This document shows positions 51,755 through 60,601 of a stretch of 64,000 nt of DNA, one piece after another (positions within the stretch are counted from its first letter, which is position 1; each line of letters starts with the position of its first letter). A program made the position numbers and the translations under genes. The notes under the pieces were generated by a model that did not search any database, was not told the origin of the DNA, and was given only the letters and a program-made list of their open reading frames with translations. Origin of the DNA: Planctomycetota bacterium (GTDB lineage: Bacteria; Planctomycetota; PUPC01; JACPCR01); NCBI GenBank assembly GCA_016179685.1, contig JACPCR010000054.1:1-64000 (forward strand). The letters run 5' to 3'.

Positions 51755-52813
51755 ATGCCGAAGACTGAACGCAGCGTGAATCTCTACGATACGCTTCAGG
51801 CCTGGTGTCGAGAATGGCGGCCGGACTGCTCATTCGACGGGCGCACGGAGAAGGACTACCGGCGCTGGCGTGCTGCCTTTTCGCGGCACTACCGCCGATG
51901 CCTGGGCCCCTGGCCGGGCCGGGTGAATCCGCGCCTTGAAGTGGTCGAGCGCGTCGAAAGACCGGATCACCTCCGCGAAAAAGTGCTCTTCGACTCGAGC
52001 GAGCGAGTGACGGTTCCCGCCTATCTCCTGACGCCCAGGGGCCTGCGGCCGGGCGATCGCCGGCCCGGCATCCTGGCGGCCCACGGGCACGGAGACGGCA
52101 AAGCGGACATCTGCGGGGTGTCTCGGGAAAAGAACGACGAGAACGTGAACAAGCGGCTGGACACCCTGAACTATGAATATGCCGTCGAGGCCGTGCGCCG
52201 CGGTTTCGTCGTCATCGCGCCCGATTGGTGTCCTTTCGGCGAGCGGCGTCCGCCGCCTTGGTGGTGCCGGCCCAACCGGGACCCGTGCAATATCACGGAT
52301 CTGGCGTGGCAGTATTTTGGCCGGCCGCTCATCACTCAAAGCATCTGGGACGGGATGAGGGCCGTGGACGTGCTGGCGAAGCATCCCAACGTGGACCCGA
52401 GGCGGATCGGCGTCATCGGCCTCAGCCAGGGAGGGACGATGACGACGCACCTCCTGATCAACGATCGCCGGCTGAGGGCTGGAGTCGTCAGCGGGTACAT
52501 CAGCACCGTGCGCGTGGACGCGCTCAACGAACGCGGGCGCGGCAACACCTGCGGCGCCCAGCACGTGCCCGGCCTGCTCCTCCATGGGGATATCCCCGAT
52601 ATGCTCGGCCTGGCCGCGCCCAAGCCCGTGCTTTTCGAGATCGGACGAAAGGAAACCTGTTTCCACTATCCGGACATGATGAAGGCCTACCGCCACTTGC
52701 GGACGATCTATGAGGCGGCGGGCGCGTTGGACCGGATTGCGGCGGACGTGCATCCGAACGACCATCGCTGGAGCGGCAAAAAGGCCTGGTCGTGGCTGGA
52801 GCGGTGGCTCTGA
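51755..52813 (+). CDS. Alpha/beta hydrolase, acetyl-xylan-esterase/DLH-like
   Basis: This 352-residue hydrolase starts at ATG 51755 (GGAG eight bases upstream). The nucleophile elbow GLSQGG follows NVDPRRIGVIGLSQGGTMT. The oxyanion-side GILAAHGHGDGK and the late acid/base region ADVHPNDHRWSGKKAW complete a plausible Ser-Asp-His set. No signal peptide is present. Families with this layout deacetylate sugars or hydrolyse small esters; the substrate is unknown. It is divergent from the kinase with a 265-base gap that shows no clear promoter. Confidence 0.82.
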   Translation: MPKTERSVNLYDTLQAWCREWRPDCSFDGRTEKDYRRWRAAFSRHYRRCLGPWPGRVNPRLEVVERVERPDHLREKVLFDSSERVTVPAYLLTPRGLRPGDRRPGILAAHGHGDGKADICGVSREKNDENVNKRLDTLNYEYAVEAVRRGFVVIAPDWCPFGERRPPPWWCRPNRDPCNITDLAWQYFGRPLITQSIWDGMRAVDVLAKHPNVDPRRIGVIGLSQGGTMTTHLLINDRRLRAGVVSGYISTVRVDALNERGRGNTCGAQHVPGLLLHGDIPDMLGLAAPKPVLFEIGRKETCFHYPDMMKAYRHLRTIYEAAGALDRIAADVHPNDHRWSGKKAWSWLERWL

Positions 52814-52886
52814 GCGCGGGAAGCAGGCTGTTAAACCCACGGTGTCGACTGTGGGCAAAGGTCAGCCGCGGGAGGGTGTGGTTTCC

Positions 52887-52915
52887 TTGCAATGCCCGCA
52901 CCCGTGTGATACCGT
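52887..52915 (+). promoter_or_regulatory. Weak candidate promoter for the secretin-N-like gene
   Basis: TTGCAA (52887-52892), a 17-base spacer and TACCGT (52910-52915). The -10 match is poor (3/6), so this is a low-confidence call. Confidence 0.25.
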
Positions 52916-52968
52916 TTATCGTCATCCTGCTGATCGGGTTTGGCGAGACCAGCGGCGGGAACGGCAAC

Positions 52969-54048
52969 ATGGAATCCAAATCCAAGTCTCCCCCAGAGGT
53001 TTCTTCGGCGCTCGAGCCGCTCGAGTCCCGGCCCCGGACCGATGCGGCAACGTCGATGCGCGACGCCGGAAGCGGCGAGTCCCCGCCCTCGAATGTCCCC
53101 ACCGCGAGCATCCGCACGCCGGGTGGGACTCCCTCGACGACTTCCGACACCACCGAGCTGGACGTACGGGCCTCGCCTTCCTTCATGCGGTGGCTTTCCG
53201 ACGACGATGAGGGCGAGTCGCAGAACGGCTTCCTGAAGGGGTTTCTCGCCGGCCTGCTCGTGGCGATCGTCGTCGGCTTCCTCATCGTCCTCGTCGTTCA
53301 CTACGTCCCCGATCCGAAACAGGCGGCAGCCGCGGCGGCCGGGGAAACGGTCGCTCCGGCCATTCAGCCTGCGCTGGCTTCGGACGGAGGCCAGGCCGAG
53401 AAGTTAGCCACTCCGCTGGTCTCGGCCGCCAACGCAGGAACGCCGTTTCCGGCGGTGAGTCCTGCCGATGCGAGGCCGGTCGAGAGGGTCATGCCTCCAC
53501 CGGCCATATGGGAACTGGCCATCCGCCAGCATCTCGAGAAAAGGGTCTCGTTCGATTTCGTGGATACGCCGTTCGAGGACGTCGTTTCCTTCTTCAACAA
53601 CCTCACGGGTGTCAATTTCGTCCTCGATCCGGAGGTCATAGAAGGCGAAGACCTGCAGGTGACCCTGAGGGTGAACGACATGCGGCTGGACGCGGCGCTC
53701 GAATGGACTCTTAGGCTGTGCAACCTGAGTTATGTCCTTCGGAACGAGGCCATTCTTATTTCCACGAAGGAACGAATACTCAAGCCAACGGTACGGGTGT
53801 ACGACTGCCGCGAGGTCCTGAAGACGGGGGCCGAGGGCGAGTTCCTCCAGGCGATCCAGGCCTTCATCCCTGGGGAGTGGCAAGGTGATCATGTGCAGAT
53901 GCAGTTCGTGGACGGCCGTCTGTTGGTGCGGAATGAGGCGGCCGTGCTCGACCAGCTCGATGCCCTGATGGACGAGTTTCTGGGAAAATCGCGAAGGGAC
54001 CTGGAGGCCCCGAGCACCCCTCCGGTCGAGTCTCCGAAGCGGCGATGA
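52969..54048 (+). CDS. Bitopic membrane protein with STN/secretin-N-like domain
   Basis: This 359-residue protein has a ~85-residue charged cytoplasmic N-terminus, one TM helix (GFLAGLLVAIVVGFLIVLVV), a linker, and a C-terminal extracytoplasmic domain. That domain resembles STN/secretin N0 modules: LEKRVSFDFVDTPFEDVVSF, then NVNFVLDP-like VNFVLDPEVIEGEDLQVTLR and ILISTKERIL. In this family the pattern is 'inactive' binding or protein interaction and not catalysis. The start is taken as ATG 52969 after a weak GGGAAC. No secretin or pilus genes flank it. Confidence 0.7.
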   Translation: MESKSKSPPEVSSALEPLESRPRTDAATSMRDAGSGESPPSNVPTASIRTPGGTPSTTSDTTELDVRASPSFMRWLSDDDEGESQNGFLKGFLAGLLVAIVVGFLIVLVVHYVPDPKQAAAAAAGETVAPAIQPALASDGGQAEKLATPLVSAANAGTPFPAVSPADARPVERVMPPPAIWELAIRQHLEKRVSFDFVDTPFEDVVSFFNNLTGVNFVLDPEVIEGEDLQVTLRVNDMRLDAALEWTLRLCNLSYVLRNEAILISTKERILKPTVRVYDCREVLKTGAEGEFLQAIQAFIPGEWQGDHVQMQFVDGRLLVRNEAAVLDQLDALMDEFLGKSRRDLEAPSTPPVESPKRR

Positions 54049-54217
54049 AGAGTTCGACTGAAAGGGGGAGCGGGGACGCTTCCGTTCCAGTGAACATGAG
54101 GCGCGGCCGTTATAGCCCGGCTGGCGGCAGCGTCCGACGCCCGTTCGAGAGTCTGTCGCTTCCCGTCTCCTTGTGGCAGGCCGTGAGCATGGCAACCCCG
54201 CTGTTTTCTTTTCGGGC

Positions 54218-54475
54218 ATGAAGCCTCAATCGGCGGACACGCACCCGGCGATGGAACAGAAGCTCATCGGATGGCTTCGGCAGGCCACGGTGGCGGACCG
54301 AGTGGGCTTGGCACGTTCCGTGACGGCCACGACCATCCGCTTGGCCAGGGCAGCCATCGATCGGGCGCACCCGGAGTGGAGTCAGGAAGAACGCGACCTC
54401 TATTTTTTGGAAGTGCATTACGGACGGGAGGTGGCCGAGCGCGTTCGGCGGTTGATGGCAAGACACCCGTCGTGA
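54218..54475 (+). CDS. Small conserved protein paired with a nucleotidyltransferase
   Basis: This protein of about 85 residues (ATG 54218, MKPQSADTHPAMEQ) is helical, with AHPEWSQEERDLYFLEVHYG, then REVAERVRRLMARHPS. The WSxEERxLxFLxVHYG pattern is often seen directly upstream of nucleotidyltransferase genes. It may bind its partner or regulate it. The next gene starts 28 bases downstream. A toxin-antitoxin role is an inference from this pairing only. Confidence 0.6.
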   Translation: MKPQSADTHPAMEQKLIGWLRQATVADRVGLARSVTATTIRLARAAIDRAHPEWSQEERDLYFLEVHYGREVAERVRRLMARHPS

Positions 54476-54503
54476 ACGTGAATGCCTTCGAGCGGGAAGC
54501 GTG

Positions 54504-55145
54504 ATGATCGAGGATGCACTTTCGCATCGGGAAGCCATGGTATCGCCTCCGGACATCCTGGATGCCCTGCGGCCCGTTATCGATGCCTTTGAAGCCTTGG
54601 GCATTGCCTATTATGTGGGGGGATCGCTGGCCAGTTCGTCCTATGGTTTTGCCCGGTCGACGCTGGACGTGGACCTGGTTGCGGACCTGCAAGCGAACCA
54701 AGTGGACGGACTCACGAGGCGACTGGGCTCAGCTTATTACGCCGATGCGGAGATGATCCTCGATGCCGTCCAGCGGAAGGCCTGTTTTAACCTGATCCAT
54801 CAGAGAACGCTGTTCAAAATCGACGTCTTTATCCGGCGGGACGGCCGCTACGACCTGGAAGCCTTTCGACGGCGGCGGCGAGTCGAATTCGGGGGCCAGT
54901 CCAGCGCACCCTACTACTGCGCCTCCGCTGAGGATACCATCTTGAATAAGTTCCTGTGGTTCTCGAAGGGCGACAAGGTCTCCGACAGGCAATGGTCCGA
55001 CGCCGTGGGAATTCTGAAGGTGCAGGCCGCTACCCTGGAGAGGGATTACCTGGAGCGTTGGGCCAAGGACTTGGGGGTCCATGATCTGCTCCGACGAGCA
55101 CTGGCGGACGCGGGAATCTGCCCCGGCCATTCCACTGCTGACTAA
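54504..55145 (+). CDS. Nucleotidyltransferase-fold protein, AbiEii-like
   Basis: This 213-residue protein has a nucleotidyltransferase core: YYVGGSLASSSYGFARSTLD, then VDLVADL. It keeps the GGS and the following DxDxV-type acidic pair of minimal NTases and AbiEii-like toxins. The C-terminal half has CASAEDTILNKFLWFSKGDK, a segment common in these families. GTG 54501 and ATG 54504 are both possible; GGGAAG is upstream of the latter. It is likely co-transcribed with the preceding small gene. The stop TAA opens the 55143-55190 hairpin. Confidence 0.75.
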   Translation: MIEDALSHREAMVSPPDILDALRPVIDAFEALGIAYYVGGSLASSSYGFARSTLDVDLVADLQANQVDGLTRRLGSAYYADAEMILDAVQRKACFNLIHQRTLFKIDVFIRRDGRYDLEAFRRRRRVEFGGQSSAPYYCASAEDTILNKFLWFSKGDKVSDRQWSDAVGILKVQAATLERDYLERWAKDLGVHDLLRRALADAGICPGHSTAD

Positions 55146-55190
55146 TTTTCCAGTGCAGAAGTGCGGCCGCACTTTAGCGCTGGAAAATTA
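55143..55190. terminator. Family-1 hairpin, copy 9, spanning two convergent stop codons
   Basis: The outer 11-bp stem TAATTTTCCAG / CTGGAAAATTA encloses the core AGAAGTGCGGCCGCACTTT. Its first three bases are the TAA stop of the nucleotidyltransferase, and its last three (TTA) are the complement of the TAA stop of the minus-strand propeller gene. The stem thus exactly fills the intergenic space between convergent genes and is a natural bidirectional terminator. Confidence 0.85.
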
Positions 55191-56504
55191 AGGGAATTCG
55201 AAGCCTCGGGCGCAGAAGAGCTGAGGGTGGCCCGGCTTGCACAGGTAGTCCGAGTTGAAGAAAACGGTCTGGCAATCGGGCGACAGGGCGGGCTGGGACT
55301 CGGTCCAGTAGCTGCCGGTCCAGGAGCTTTGAGGGTGCAGGAGGTGTTTCGGCACGAGGTGAGGCTCGGCGTCGTTATGGACCGTGCCGATCCAGAGGTA
55401 GGAAGTGGGACCGTTGTTGTGCCAGCCTTCGGTATCGCAGACGAGCCTCGTGCCCGAGGCGTCCCAGGAATGGTGGCAGAGGTCGGGTCGCTTGATGAAC
55501 CGCGTCAGTTCCGTGCGGCTGGCGCCCGGGATGCGGGCGCCGCGGTATCGGTCTTCGGGCTTGCAGGGGATCGGCGCTGCGGAAAGGATGATGCCGCGCC
55601 AGTGGGGGGCCGTCCGGGTGGAGCTGGTGTGGGTGGCGACCTCGTAGAGGCCGCCGCGCCAGGAGGCGTGGTCAACGCCTTCGCCCTCGTCGCCGATGGG
55701 GACGGCGGCGAGTGGAACACCCTCGTCATTGAGGACGTGCAGGGTGACACGGCCGACCTCGTCGGCGCGCTCGGCGTACCACTGGCTCGGGGCCTCGCCG
55801 GCCTTCATCCCGCTCCGCCAGTGGCTGTGCCCGAAGAGAAGGTGATGGAAATACTTCGGGTCACGGCCCCGGTAGTAGGTGCCGAAGGGACGCCAGTTGT
55901 ACGGCTCGAACTGGAATCCGCAGACCGAAAGGTTTTCCAGGTCGAAAATCAGCGATGAGAACAGCGGGTCCGTGTCCGTGTAGAAGCTCGCGGACGTCGA
56001 GAGCTTTTTCCCGTCCTGCGAGAGGGACGAGCCGTCGTACATGTAGCCGCCACGGGGAGGACGGCCGACGCCGGCCACCGGACTGTCGATCACCATCAGG
56101 GTCTCGGTCTTGAAGCCCTCCAGCCCGATGCGCTTGAAGAGGAGCGCTCCACCTCTGGCGGCGGTGTTGTCCACGAAGTAATAGAGGAATTTCCCATCGA
56201 GGCTGAGGATGGGCGCGCGGACGTTCTCTTCGTCCGTGAGGACGCGGAGCTTGCACGCGTCCCGGATTTCGCAGAGCGTGAGCTCCACTTTCCCGGGCCC
56301 GCTCGCGGTCCCGCGCTGGCGGTAGAAGACGAACCGGGTCGAGTCCGGTGTAAATAGGGCATGGGAGGAGTGCATCGCTGCCGCGTGCGCGTCGCTGTCC
56401 GGGTCAGTGGTCACCTGGTAAATCTCCAGGCCGGGCGCGGAGACGGTGGAAAGCATCTCCGGGCACTCCTTGCATTCCGAGAAGGCCACTCCGATGGGGG
56501 GCAT
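55188..56504 (-). CDS. Oligogalacturonate-lyase-like beta-propeller protein (paralogue)
   Basis: This 438-residue protein is a paralogue of 25092-26390 with the same N-terminal motif (SAPGLEIYQVTTDPDSD) and the same FEFP C-terminus. Blade motifs include ILSLDGKFLYYFVD, YDGSSLSQDGKKLSTSAS and PALSPDCQTVFFNSDYL. It is cytoplasmic by the lack of a signal peptide. ATG 56504 has GGAG ten bases upstream. Possible metal ligands are in LCHHSWDASG and LHPQSSWTGSYW. As with the paralogue, the true substrate is unproven. Confidence 0.75.
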   Translation of the reverse strand: MPPIGVAFSECKECPEMLSTVSAPGLEIYQVTTDPDSDAHAAAMHSSHALFTPDSTRFVFYRQRGTASGPGKVELTLCEIRDACKLRVLTDEENVRAPILSLDGKFLYYFVDNTAARGGALLFKRIGLEGFKTETLMVIDSPVAGVGRPPRGGYMYDGSSLSQDGKKLSTSASFYTDTDPLFSSLIFDLENLSVCGFQFEPYNWRPFGTYYRGRDPKYFHHLLFGHSHWRSGMKAGEAPSQWYAERADEVGRVTLHVLNDEGVPLAAVPIGDEGEGVDHASWRGGLYEVATHTSSTRTAPHWRGIILSAAPIPCKPEDRYRGARIPGASRTELTRFIKRPDLCHHSWDASGTRLVCDTEGWHNNGPTSYLWIGTVHNDAEPHLVPKHLLHPQSSWTGSYWTESQPALSPDCQTVFFNSDYLCKPGHPQLFCARGFEFP

Positions 56505-56543
56505 GGGACTTTACTCCAGGTGTCAAGGTTCAGACCGGAAGTC

Positions 56544-56589
56544 AGTAGACGGGTACGCAGGTGCACCCGCACTGCCGTACACGTCTACT
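56544..56589. repeat. Family-1 hairpin, copy 10, in the stop of the next minus gene
   Basis: Arms AGTAGACG / CGTCTACT (8 bp), then a mismatch and GTACG pairing, enclose the minus-oriented core AGGTGCACCCGCACT. The stop codon TAG (complement of CTA at 56585-56587) of the exported unknown protein lies inside the arm. Confidence 0.85.
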
Positions 56590-57610
56590 CCTTGGACGTA
56601 GAGGGCAGGGCAAACCCGAGCTCCTGCTGCGCCTTCCGCACCTCGGCGAGCACGTCATCGTCGGAGACGAAGTTCTTGTAAATGAGCCTGAGGCGGAAAC
56701 GGTATTCCTTGCCGGGGGAATACTCCTTCTCCGGAATGATCCAGGCGAAGTCCCATGCGGGGCTGTTGAATTCGGGATAGCAGATGACGCCTTTCGCATC
56801 CAGCTCCCAGGGATTCGCGCCCGAGCCGTCGTGCCGGATGCTCGGGCTTCCGCCCCAAGGCGAGACGACGAAGCGGACGCGGTCCGGCTGGTCGAAGACG
56901 AGGATGAGGACCATGTTGCCCAGTCGGCCGTAGTAAAAAGGCTCGTCGAAGGCCCTGGGATACCAGTCGTAAACGAAGCTGGATTTGTCCGCCGGCACCT
57001 TTTCGAGCTGGGTCTGGGGAATCCAGGAGGGCCCGATGCGGCTGCCGACGCCATGATTCGGCGTGAGGTAGCGATGCCATTCGCCTCCGGACCGGTAATG
57101 GATGCGGCTGTCGAGCGGGCAGTTCATGTAGCAGCACCAGAAGACCTCACGGAAGTCCGTCCCCTTGACCCTCAGATCGCGCTCGTCGCGAAGGGTGAGG
57201 TCGTGATCCACGTAGTAAGGCGCCTTGACCTGGTACGTGGCGGTGACGTGGACGGGGTAGGCCTCGTCGGCCTTCCGGGTCAAGCGGCAGGTCTTGTCAT
57301 CGGCGACCTCGAGGGTGGGGGACTTGCCGCGGATGTCGGAGGGGATGAGGCCTGCGTAGGAGTTGCCGAAGGCATTGAAGATGCGGTGGACCGAGGTGAG
57401 GGACCAGAGGCCGCAGTATTGGGGCCCTGCGACGCCTCGGCGGGCCGCGTCTCCGACAATCGCCTGGATTTCGCCGTCCTGGATCAGCGCACAGTGCATG
57501 GGGGGCATTTCCGGGACCGTGCCCGCCGCGGCAGCCGATGGGCGGGCTTCCTCCGCGGTGACAGGCGAAGAGGCCAACAGCCATGCGGCCAGCAGACAGG
57601 CTACGACCAT
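56585..57610 (-). CDS. Exported protein of unknown function, family not recognised
   Basis: This 341-residue protein starts at ATG 57610 with a signal peptide (MVVACLLAAWLLASSPVTAE). The mature part is rich in aromatic residues (FREVFWCCYMNCPLDSRIHY, GVICYPEFNSPAWDFAWIIP) and has a beta-sandwich feel. It resembles secreted proteins of unknown role found in carbohydrate-degrading bacteria. The only function-related cue is the surroundings: two oligogalacturonate-lyase-like or exported genes nearby. Confidence 0.65.
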   Translation of the reverse strand: MVVACLLAAWLLASSPVTAEEARPSAAAAGTVPEMPPMHCALIQDGEIQAIVGDAARRGVAGPQYCGLWSLTSVHRIFNAFGNSYAGLIPSDIRGKSPTLEVADDKTCRLTRKADEAYPVHVTATYQVKAPYYVDHDLTLRDERDLRVKGTDFREVFWCCYMNCPLDSRIHYRSGGEWHRYLTPNHGVGSRIGPSWIPQTQLEKVPADKSSFVYDWYPRAFDEPFYYGRLGNMVLILVFDQPDRVRFVVSPWGGSPSIRHDGSGANPWELDAKGVICYPEFNSPAWDFAWIIPEKEYSPGKEYRFRLRLIYKNFVSDDDVLAEVRKAQQELGFALPSTSKE

Positions 57611-57662
57611 AGGCTGATTCCCGGGGGGGGCTCGCAAGAAGGCGACGAATCTTAGCACGGGT

Positions 57663-58103
57663 TCAGCGTTTCCCCTTCTTCTTACTTGTCCCCAATGCCT
57701 CATTGGCTTCTTTGACCGTTGCGGCGACGACAGCGACTCCTATGGCAAGAAGAATGAGCGCCATGAGGGGCCAAATCCACGCCCGATGGCTGACCAATTC
57801 ATTGGTCTTGGGATCGGAAGGTAAATAGATAACCTCCTCAGTTTTTTGAAGGGAGGTCGCCGCTGAAGGGTCTACTTTGATAGTACAGGTATACGGCCTG
57901 CTGTCTTCAGCCTTGAATTCATAGGTGGCAGCGACCATGGGTCGCATACGTCTACCTGTAGTGTCATAGGTTTTCTTCAGCTCACCGGCGGACGTCCTAC
58001 CCTTCAATGAAAACCTAATTTCCTGGCAGGAGCCCCAAAGGGAAACGCAAAATAGGAGGAACACATAAATAGCCTTCTTAAACCTTCCAACTTCTTCATC
58101 CAT
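57663..58103 (-). CDS. DUF3592-like two-TM membrane protein
   Basis: This 146-residue protein starts at ATG 58103 (GGAGG upstream). An N-terminal hydrophobic helix (AIYVFLLFCVSLWGSCQ), a soluble segment resembling DUF3592 (MVAATYEFKAEDSRPYTC, EEVIYLPSDPKTNELVS), and a second helix (WIWPLMALILLAIGVAVVAA) with a basic tail are visible. The family has no assigned reaction. A repeat-filled 246-base gap (58104-58349) with GCCCNNNAGGGGC words follows towards serS. Confidence 0.65.
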   Translation of the reverse strand: MDEEVGRFKKAIYVFLLFCVSLWGSCQEIRFSLKGRTSAGELKKTYDTTGRRMRPMVAATYEFKAEDSRPYTCTIKVDPSAATSLQKTEEVIYLPSDPKTNELVSHRAWIWPLMALILLAIGVAVVAATVKEANEALGTSKKKGKR

Positions 58104-58154
58104 GGGGACCTCCATCGGTAAGATCTTAGTGAAAACGGCGAGTTGCCCCTTCAT

Positions 58155-58272
58155 AGACAGCCCCATAGGGGCAAAATAAAATAGCCCAGGCCAAGTCCGC
58201 CACCGGCGGACGGCGGCCTGGGTCAAGTGATAATAATGATGATTTAAGCCCTGTAGGGGCGAAATAATGGTT
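58155..58272 (+). repeat. Two AGCCC(N)3AGGGGC(G/A)AAATAA words around a hairpin
   Basis: AGCCCCATAGGGGCAAAATA at ~58158 and AGCCCTGTAGGGGCGAAATA at ~58246 are small palindromic words repeated in the same orientation. Between them lies the stem-like AGTCCGCCACCGGCGGACGG. No gene is recognised in 58104-58349. Confidence 0.5.
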
Positions 58273-58349
58273 TTGCTAAGTAGTTACCTCCATCGGTAGG
58301 CGGCACTGTCATTCCCAGAGAGAGCCTGCGGGCAACGGGACGCCGTCCA

Positions 58350-59627
58350 TTACTTGGGGCGCAGCTCCTTCTGTCCGCGCAGGTAGGGCCACAGGACTTC
58401 GGGCAGCGCCACGCTGCCATCCTCGCGCTGGAAGCATTCGAGGAGGGCGATGAAGAGGCGGGCGAGCGCGACGCCTGAGCCGTTGAGCGTATGGACGAAT
58501 CGGGTGCCCTTGCCTTCCGAAGGCCGGTAGCGGAGGTTCATCCGCCGGGCCTGGAAGTCCTCGAAGTTGCTGCACGAGGAGACTTCGAGCCAGCGTTCCA
58601 CGCCGGGGGCCCACAGCTCGATGTCGTAGCACTTGGCGGCGGAGAAGCTGAGATCGCCGGCGCAGAGATGGATCACGCGGTAGGGAAGGCCGAGCCGCTG
58701 GAGGACGGCTTCGGCGTTGCCCACGAGCGACTCCAGCTCGGCATAGGAAGTTTCTGGCCGGGTGAACTTGACCATTTCGACCTTGTCGAACTGGTGAACG
58801 CGGATCAAGCCGCGCGTATCGCGGCCGGCTGCGCCGGCCTCGCGGCGGAAGCAGGCGCTGTAAGCGGCATAGAAAATCGGCAGGGCCTCCTCCTGTAGAA
58901 TTTCGTCGCGGTGCAGATTGGTTACCGGCACCTCGGCGGTCGGAATGAGGAACAGGTCGTCCGCGGTCGCACAGTACATCTCGTTCTCGAGCTTGGGGAG
59001 CTGTCCCGTGCCGGTCATCGAGGCGCGGTTCACCAGGAAGGGCGGGAACACCTCCGTGTAGCCGTGCTCGGTGGTATGGAGGTCCAGCATGAACTGGAAC
59101 AGGGCGCGTTCGAGGCGAGCCCCGTCGCCGAGGTAGACGATGAACCCTGAGCCGGAAATTTTCGTGGCGCGTTCGAAATCCACGAGGCCGAGTCCCTGGC
59201 AAAGGTCCCAGTGAGGCTTGGGCTTGAATGAGAATTTCGGGGGATCGCCCCAGCGGCGGACCTCGACGTTGCCGGTGCTGTCGGACCCTGGCGGCACGTC
59301 GGCGGCCGGGACGTTGGGAATCTGGAGCAGGATGTCCCGGATGGGGCCCTCGAGCGCCTTCGCTTCGTCCTCGAGAGCCTGAATACGGTCCTTCAGGACG
59401 TTCATCTCGGCCAGGAGCGCCGAGACGTCCTCGCCCCTCTTCTTCGCCTGCGGCACGAGCTTGCTCTTCTCCGTCTGCTCGTGTCGCCGGCGATCGCGTT
59501 CGGCTCGGAGTTGCCGGTATCGCTCGTCGAAGCTGAGCAAGGCGGCAACGTCCGCCGACTGGTGCTTGCTCGACACCGCGGCCTTCACGCGTTCCGGATT
59601 CTTGCGGATGAAATCCAGGTCCAGCAT
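58350..59627 (-). CDS. serS: Seryl-tRNA synthetase
   Basis: This 425-residue class II synthetase charges tRNA-Ser (and tRNA-Sec if present, relevant to the selenoprotein candidate at 30689). The N-terminal antiparallel coiled coil starts MLDLDFIRKNPERVKAAVSS. Motif 2 is in GRDTRGLIRVHQF and motif 3 in NGSGVALARLFIALLE. The length is normal. The start ATG 59627 is one base after the stop of tatD, so the genes are co-transcribed. Confidence 0.97.
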   Translation of the reverse strand: MLDLDFIRKNPERVKAAVSSKHQSADVAALLSFDERYRQLRAERDRRRHEQTEKSKLVPQAKKRGEDVSALLAEMNVLKDRIQALEDEAKALEGPIRDILLQIPNVPAADVPPGSDSTGNVEVRRWGDPPKFSFKPKPHWDLCQGLGLVDFERATKISGSGFIVYLGDGARLERALFQFMLDLHTTEHGYTEVFPPFLVNRASMTGTGQLPKLENEMYCATADDLFLIPTAEVPVTNLHRDEILQEEALPIFYAAYSACFRREAGAAGRDTRGLIRVHQFDKVEMVKFTRPETSYAELESLVGNAEAVLQRLGLPYRVIHLCAGDLSFSAAKCYDIELWAPGVERWLEVSSCSNFEDFQARRMNLRYRPSEGKGTRFVHTLNGSGVALARLFIALLECFQREDGSVALPEVLWPYLRGQKELRPK

Positions 59628-59628
59628 C

Positions 59629-60411
59629 TTAGGAGTCCTTTCTGAGCTCGAACAACTGACGGGCATTGGCCGTGGTGGCGGCGGCGACCTCCTCGAAGGC
59701 CATCCCCCGGACCTCGGCCAGCTTCTCGGCGGTGAAGCGGACGAAGGCGGGCTCGTTCCTCTTGCCCCGGCGGGCCTGCGGCGTGAGATAGGGACAATCG
59801 GTCTCCACCAGCAGCCGGTCCAGAGGCGACTGCCGGGCCGCCTCACGGACTGCATCGGACTTCGGATACGTCAGAGGTCCCCCGAACGAGAGATGGAGGC
59901 CGAGCTCGAGCGCCTGGAAAGCGACGGACGCGTCGCCCGAGAAACAGTGGAGGACTCCCCGCAGGCCCGACGGGCACTCCTCCCGGAGGATGCGAAGACA
60001 GTCCGGATAGGCCTCGCGGCAGTGAATGACGACGGGCAGGCCCAGACCGCCCGCGAGGCGGACCTGCAGCCGCAAGTAATGCTGCTGGCGCTCACGGGGC
60101 ACGGTGTCCCAGTGGTAGTCCAGGCCGATCTCGCCGATGGCCACGGGCCGGTGCGCCCCCAGCCATTCGGAAAGCGCAGGCCAGCAGTCGTCTTCCAGCT
60201 CCAGCAGATGGTTGGGGTGAAAGCCCAGAACCGGATGGATGTGCTTCTGCTCCTGGCAGAGTTGCCAGGTGGCCTTCCACGATTCCGGCCGGATGCCAAC
60301 GGACACCAGGGCGTCGACTCCGTTATCCGATGCCCTGGCGAGCACTTGCGGCAGGTCCATTGCAAACTGCGGATCGTCGAGGTGTGTGTGGGTGTCGATA
60401 AGCGAGGACAT
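59629..60411 (-). CDS. tatD: TatD-family metal-dependent hydrolase (DNase)
   Basis: This 260-residue TIM-barrel hydrolase has the metal ligands DTHTHLD (His8, His10), GEIGLDYHWD, VVIHCREAY and the final ETDCPYLTPQARRG. TatD-type enzymes are 3'-5' exonucleases linked to DNA repair, though many members are uncharacterised. It is translationally adjacent to serS (one-base gap). Upstream of its start lies a family-2 palindrome (60432). Confidence 0.95.
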   Translation of the reverse strand: MSSLIDTHTHLDDPQFAMDLPQVLARASDNGVDALVSVGIRPESWKATWQLCQEQKHIHPVLGFHPNHLLELEDDCWPALSEWLGAHRPVAIGEIGLDYHWDTVPRERQQHYLRLQVRLAGGLGLPVVIHCREAYPDCLRILREECPSGLRGVLHCFSGDASVAFQALELGLHLSFGGPLTYPKSDAVREAARQSPLDRLLVETDCPYLTPQARRGKRNEPAFVRFTAEKLAEVRGMAFEEVAAATTANARQLFELRKDS

Positions 60412-60431
60412 GCGATTTTCATAACCGCTAG

Positions 60432-60468
60432 CCCGGATGTCCCATCCCGCCGGGATGAGAAATGGCGG
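60432..60468. repeat. Family-2 upstream palindrome, copy 4
   Basis: CCCGGATGTCCCATCCCG, then CCGGGATGAGAAATGGCGG, is an imperfect member about 20 bases upstream of the tatD start. Confidence 0.7.
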
Positions 60469-60569
60469 CCAGGCTCGACCTTTTTATCGGCCAGCACGGC
60501 AAGCGTCAAGGCGGGCTACCGGGCCTGAATCGTGCGCCTCCAGAAGAAGGACTACGGGCTATGGACTAA

Positions 60570-60590
60570 GGAACAGGGAACAGGGAACGG
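60570..60590. repeat. Heptamer array GGAACAG x3
   Basis: Three GGAACAG/GGAACGG units (60570-60590), followed by CCAAACCCCAAGGCGAAGCC and the family-4 repeat. This simple heptad repeat is like the one at topA. Confidence 0.7.
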
Positions 60591-60601
60591 CCAAACCCCA
60601 A

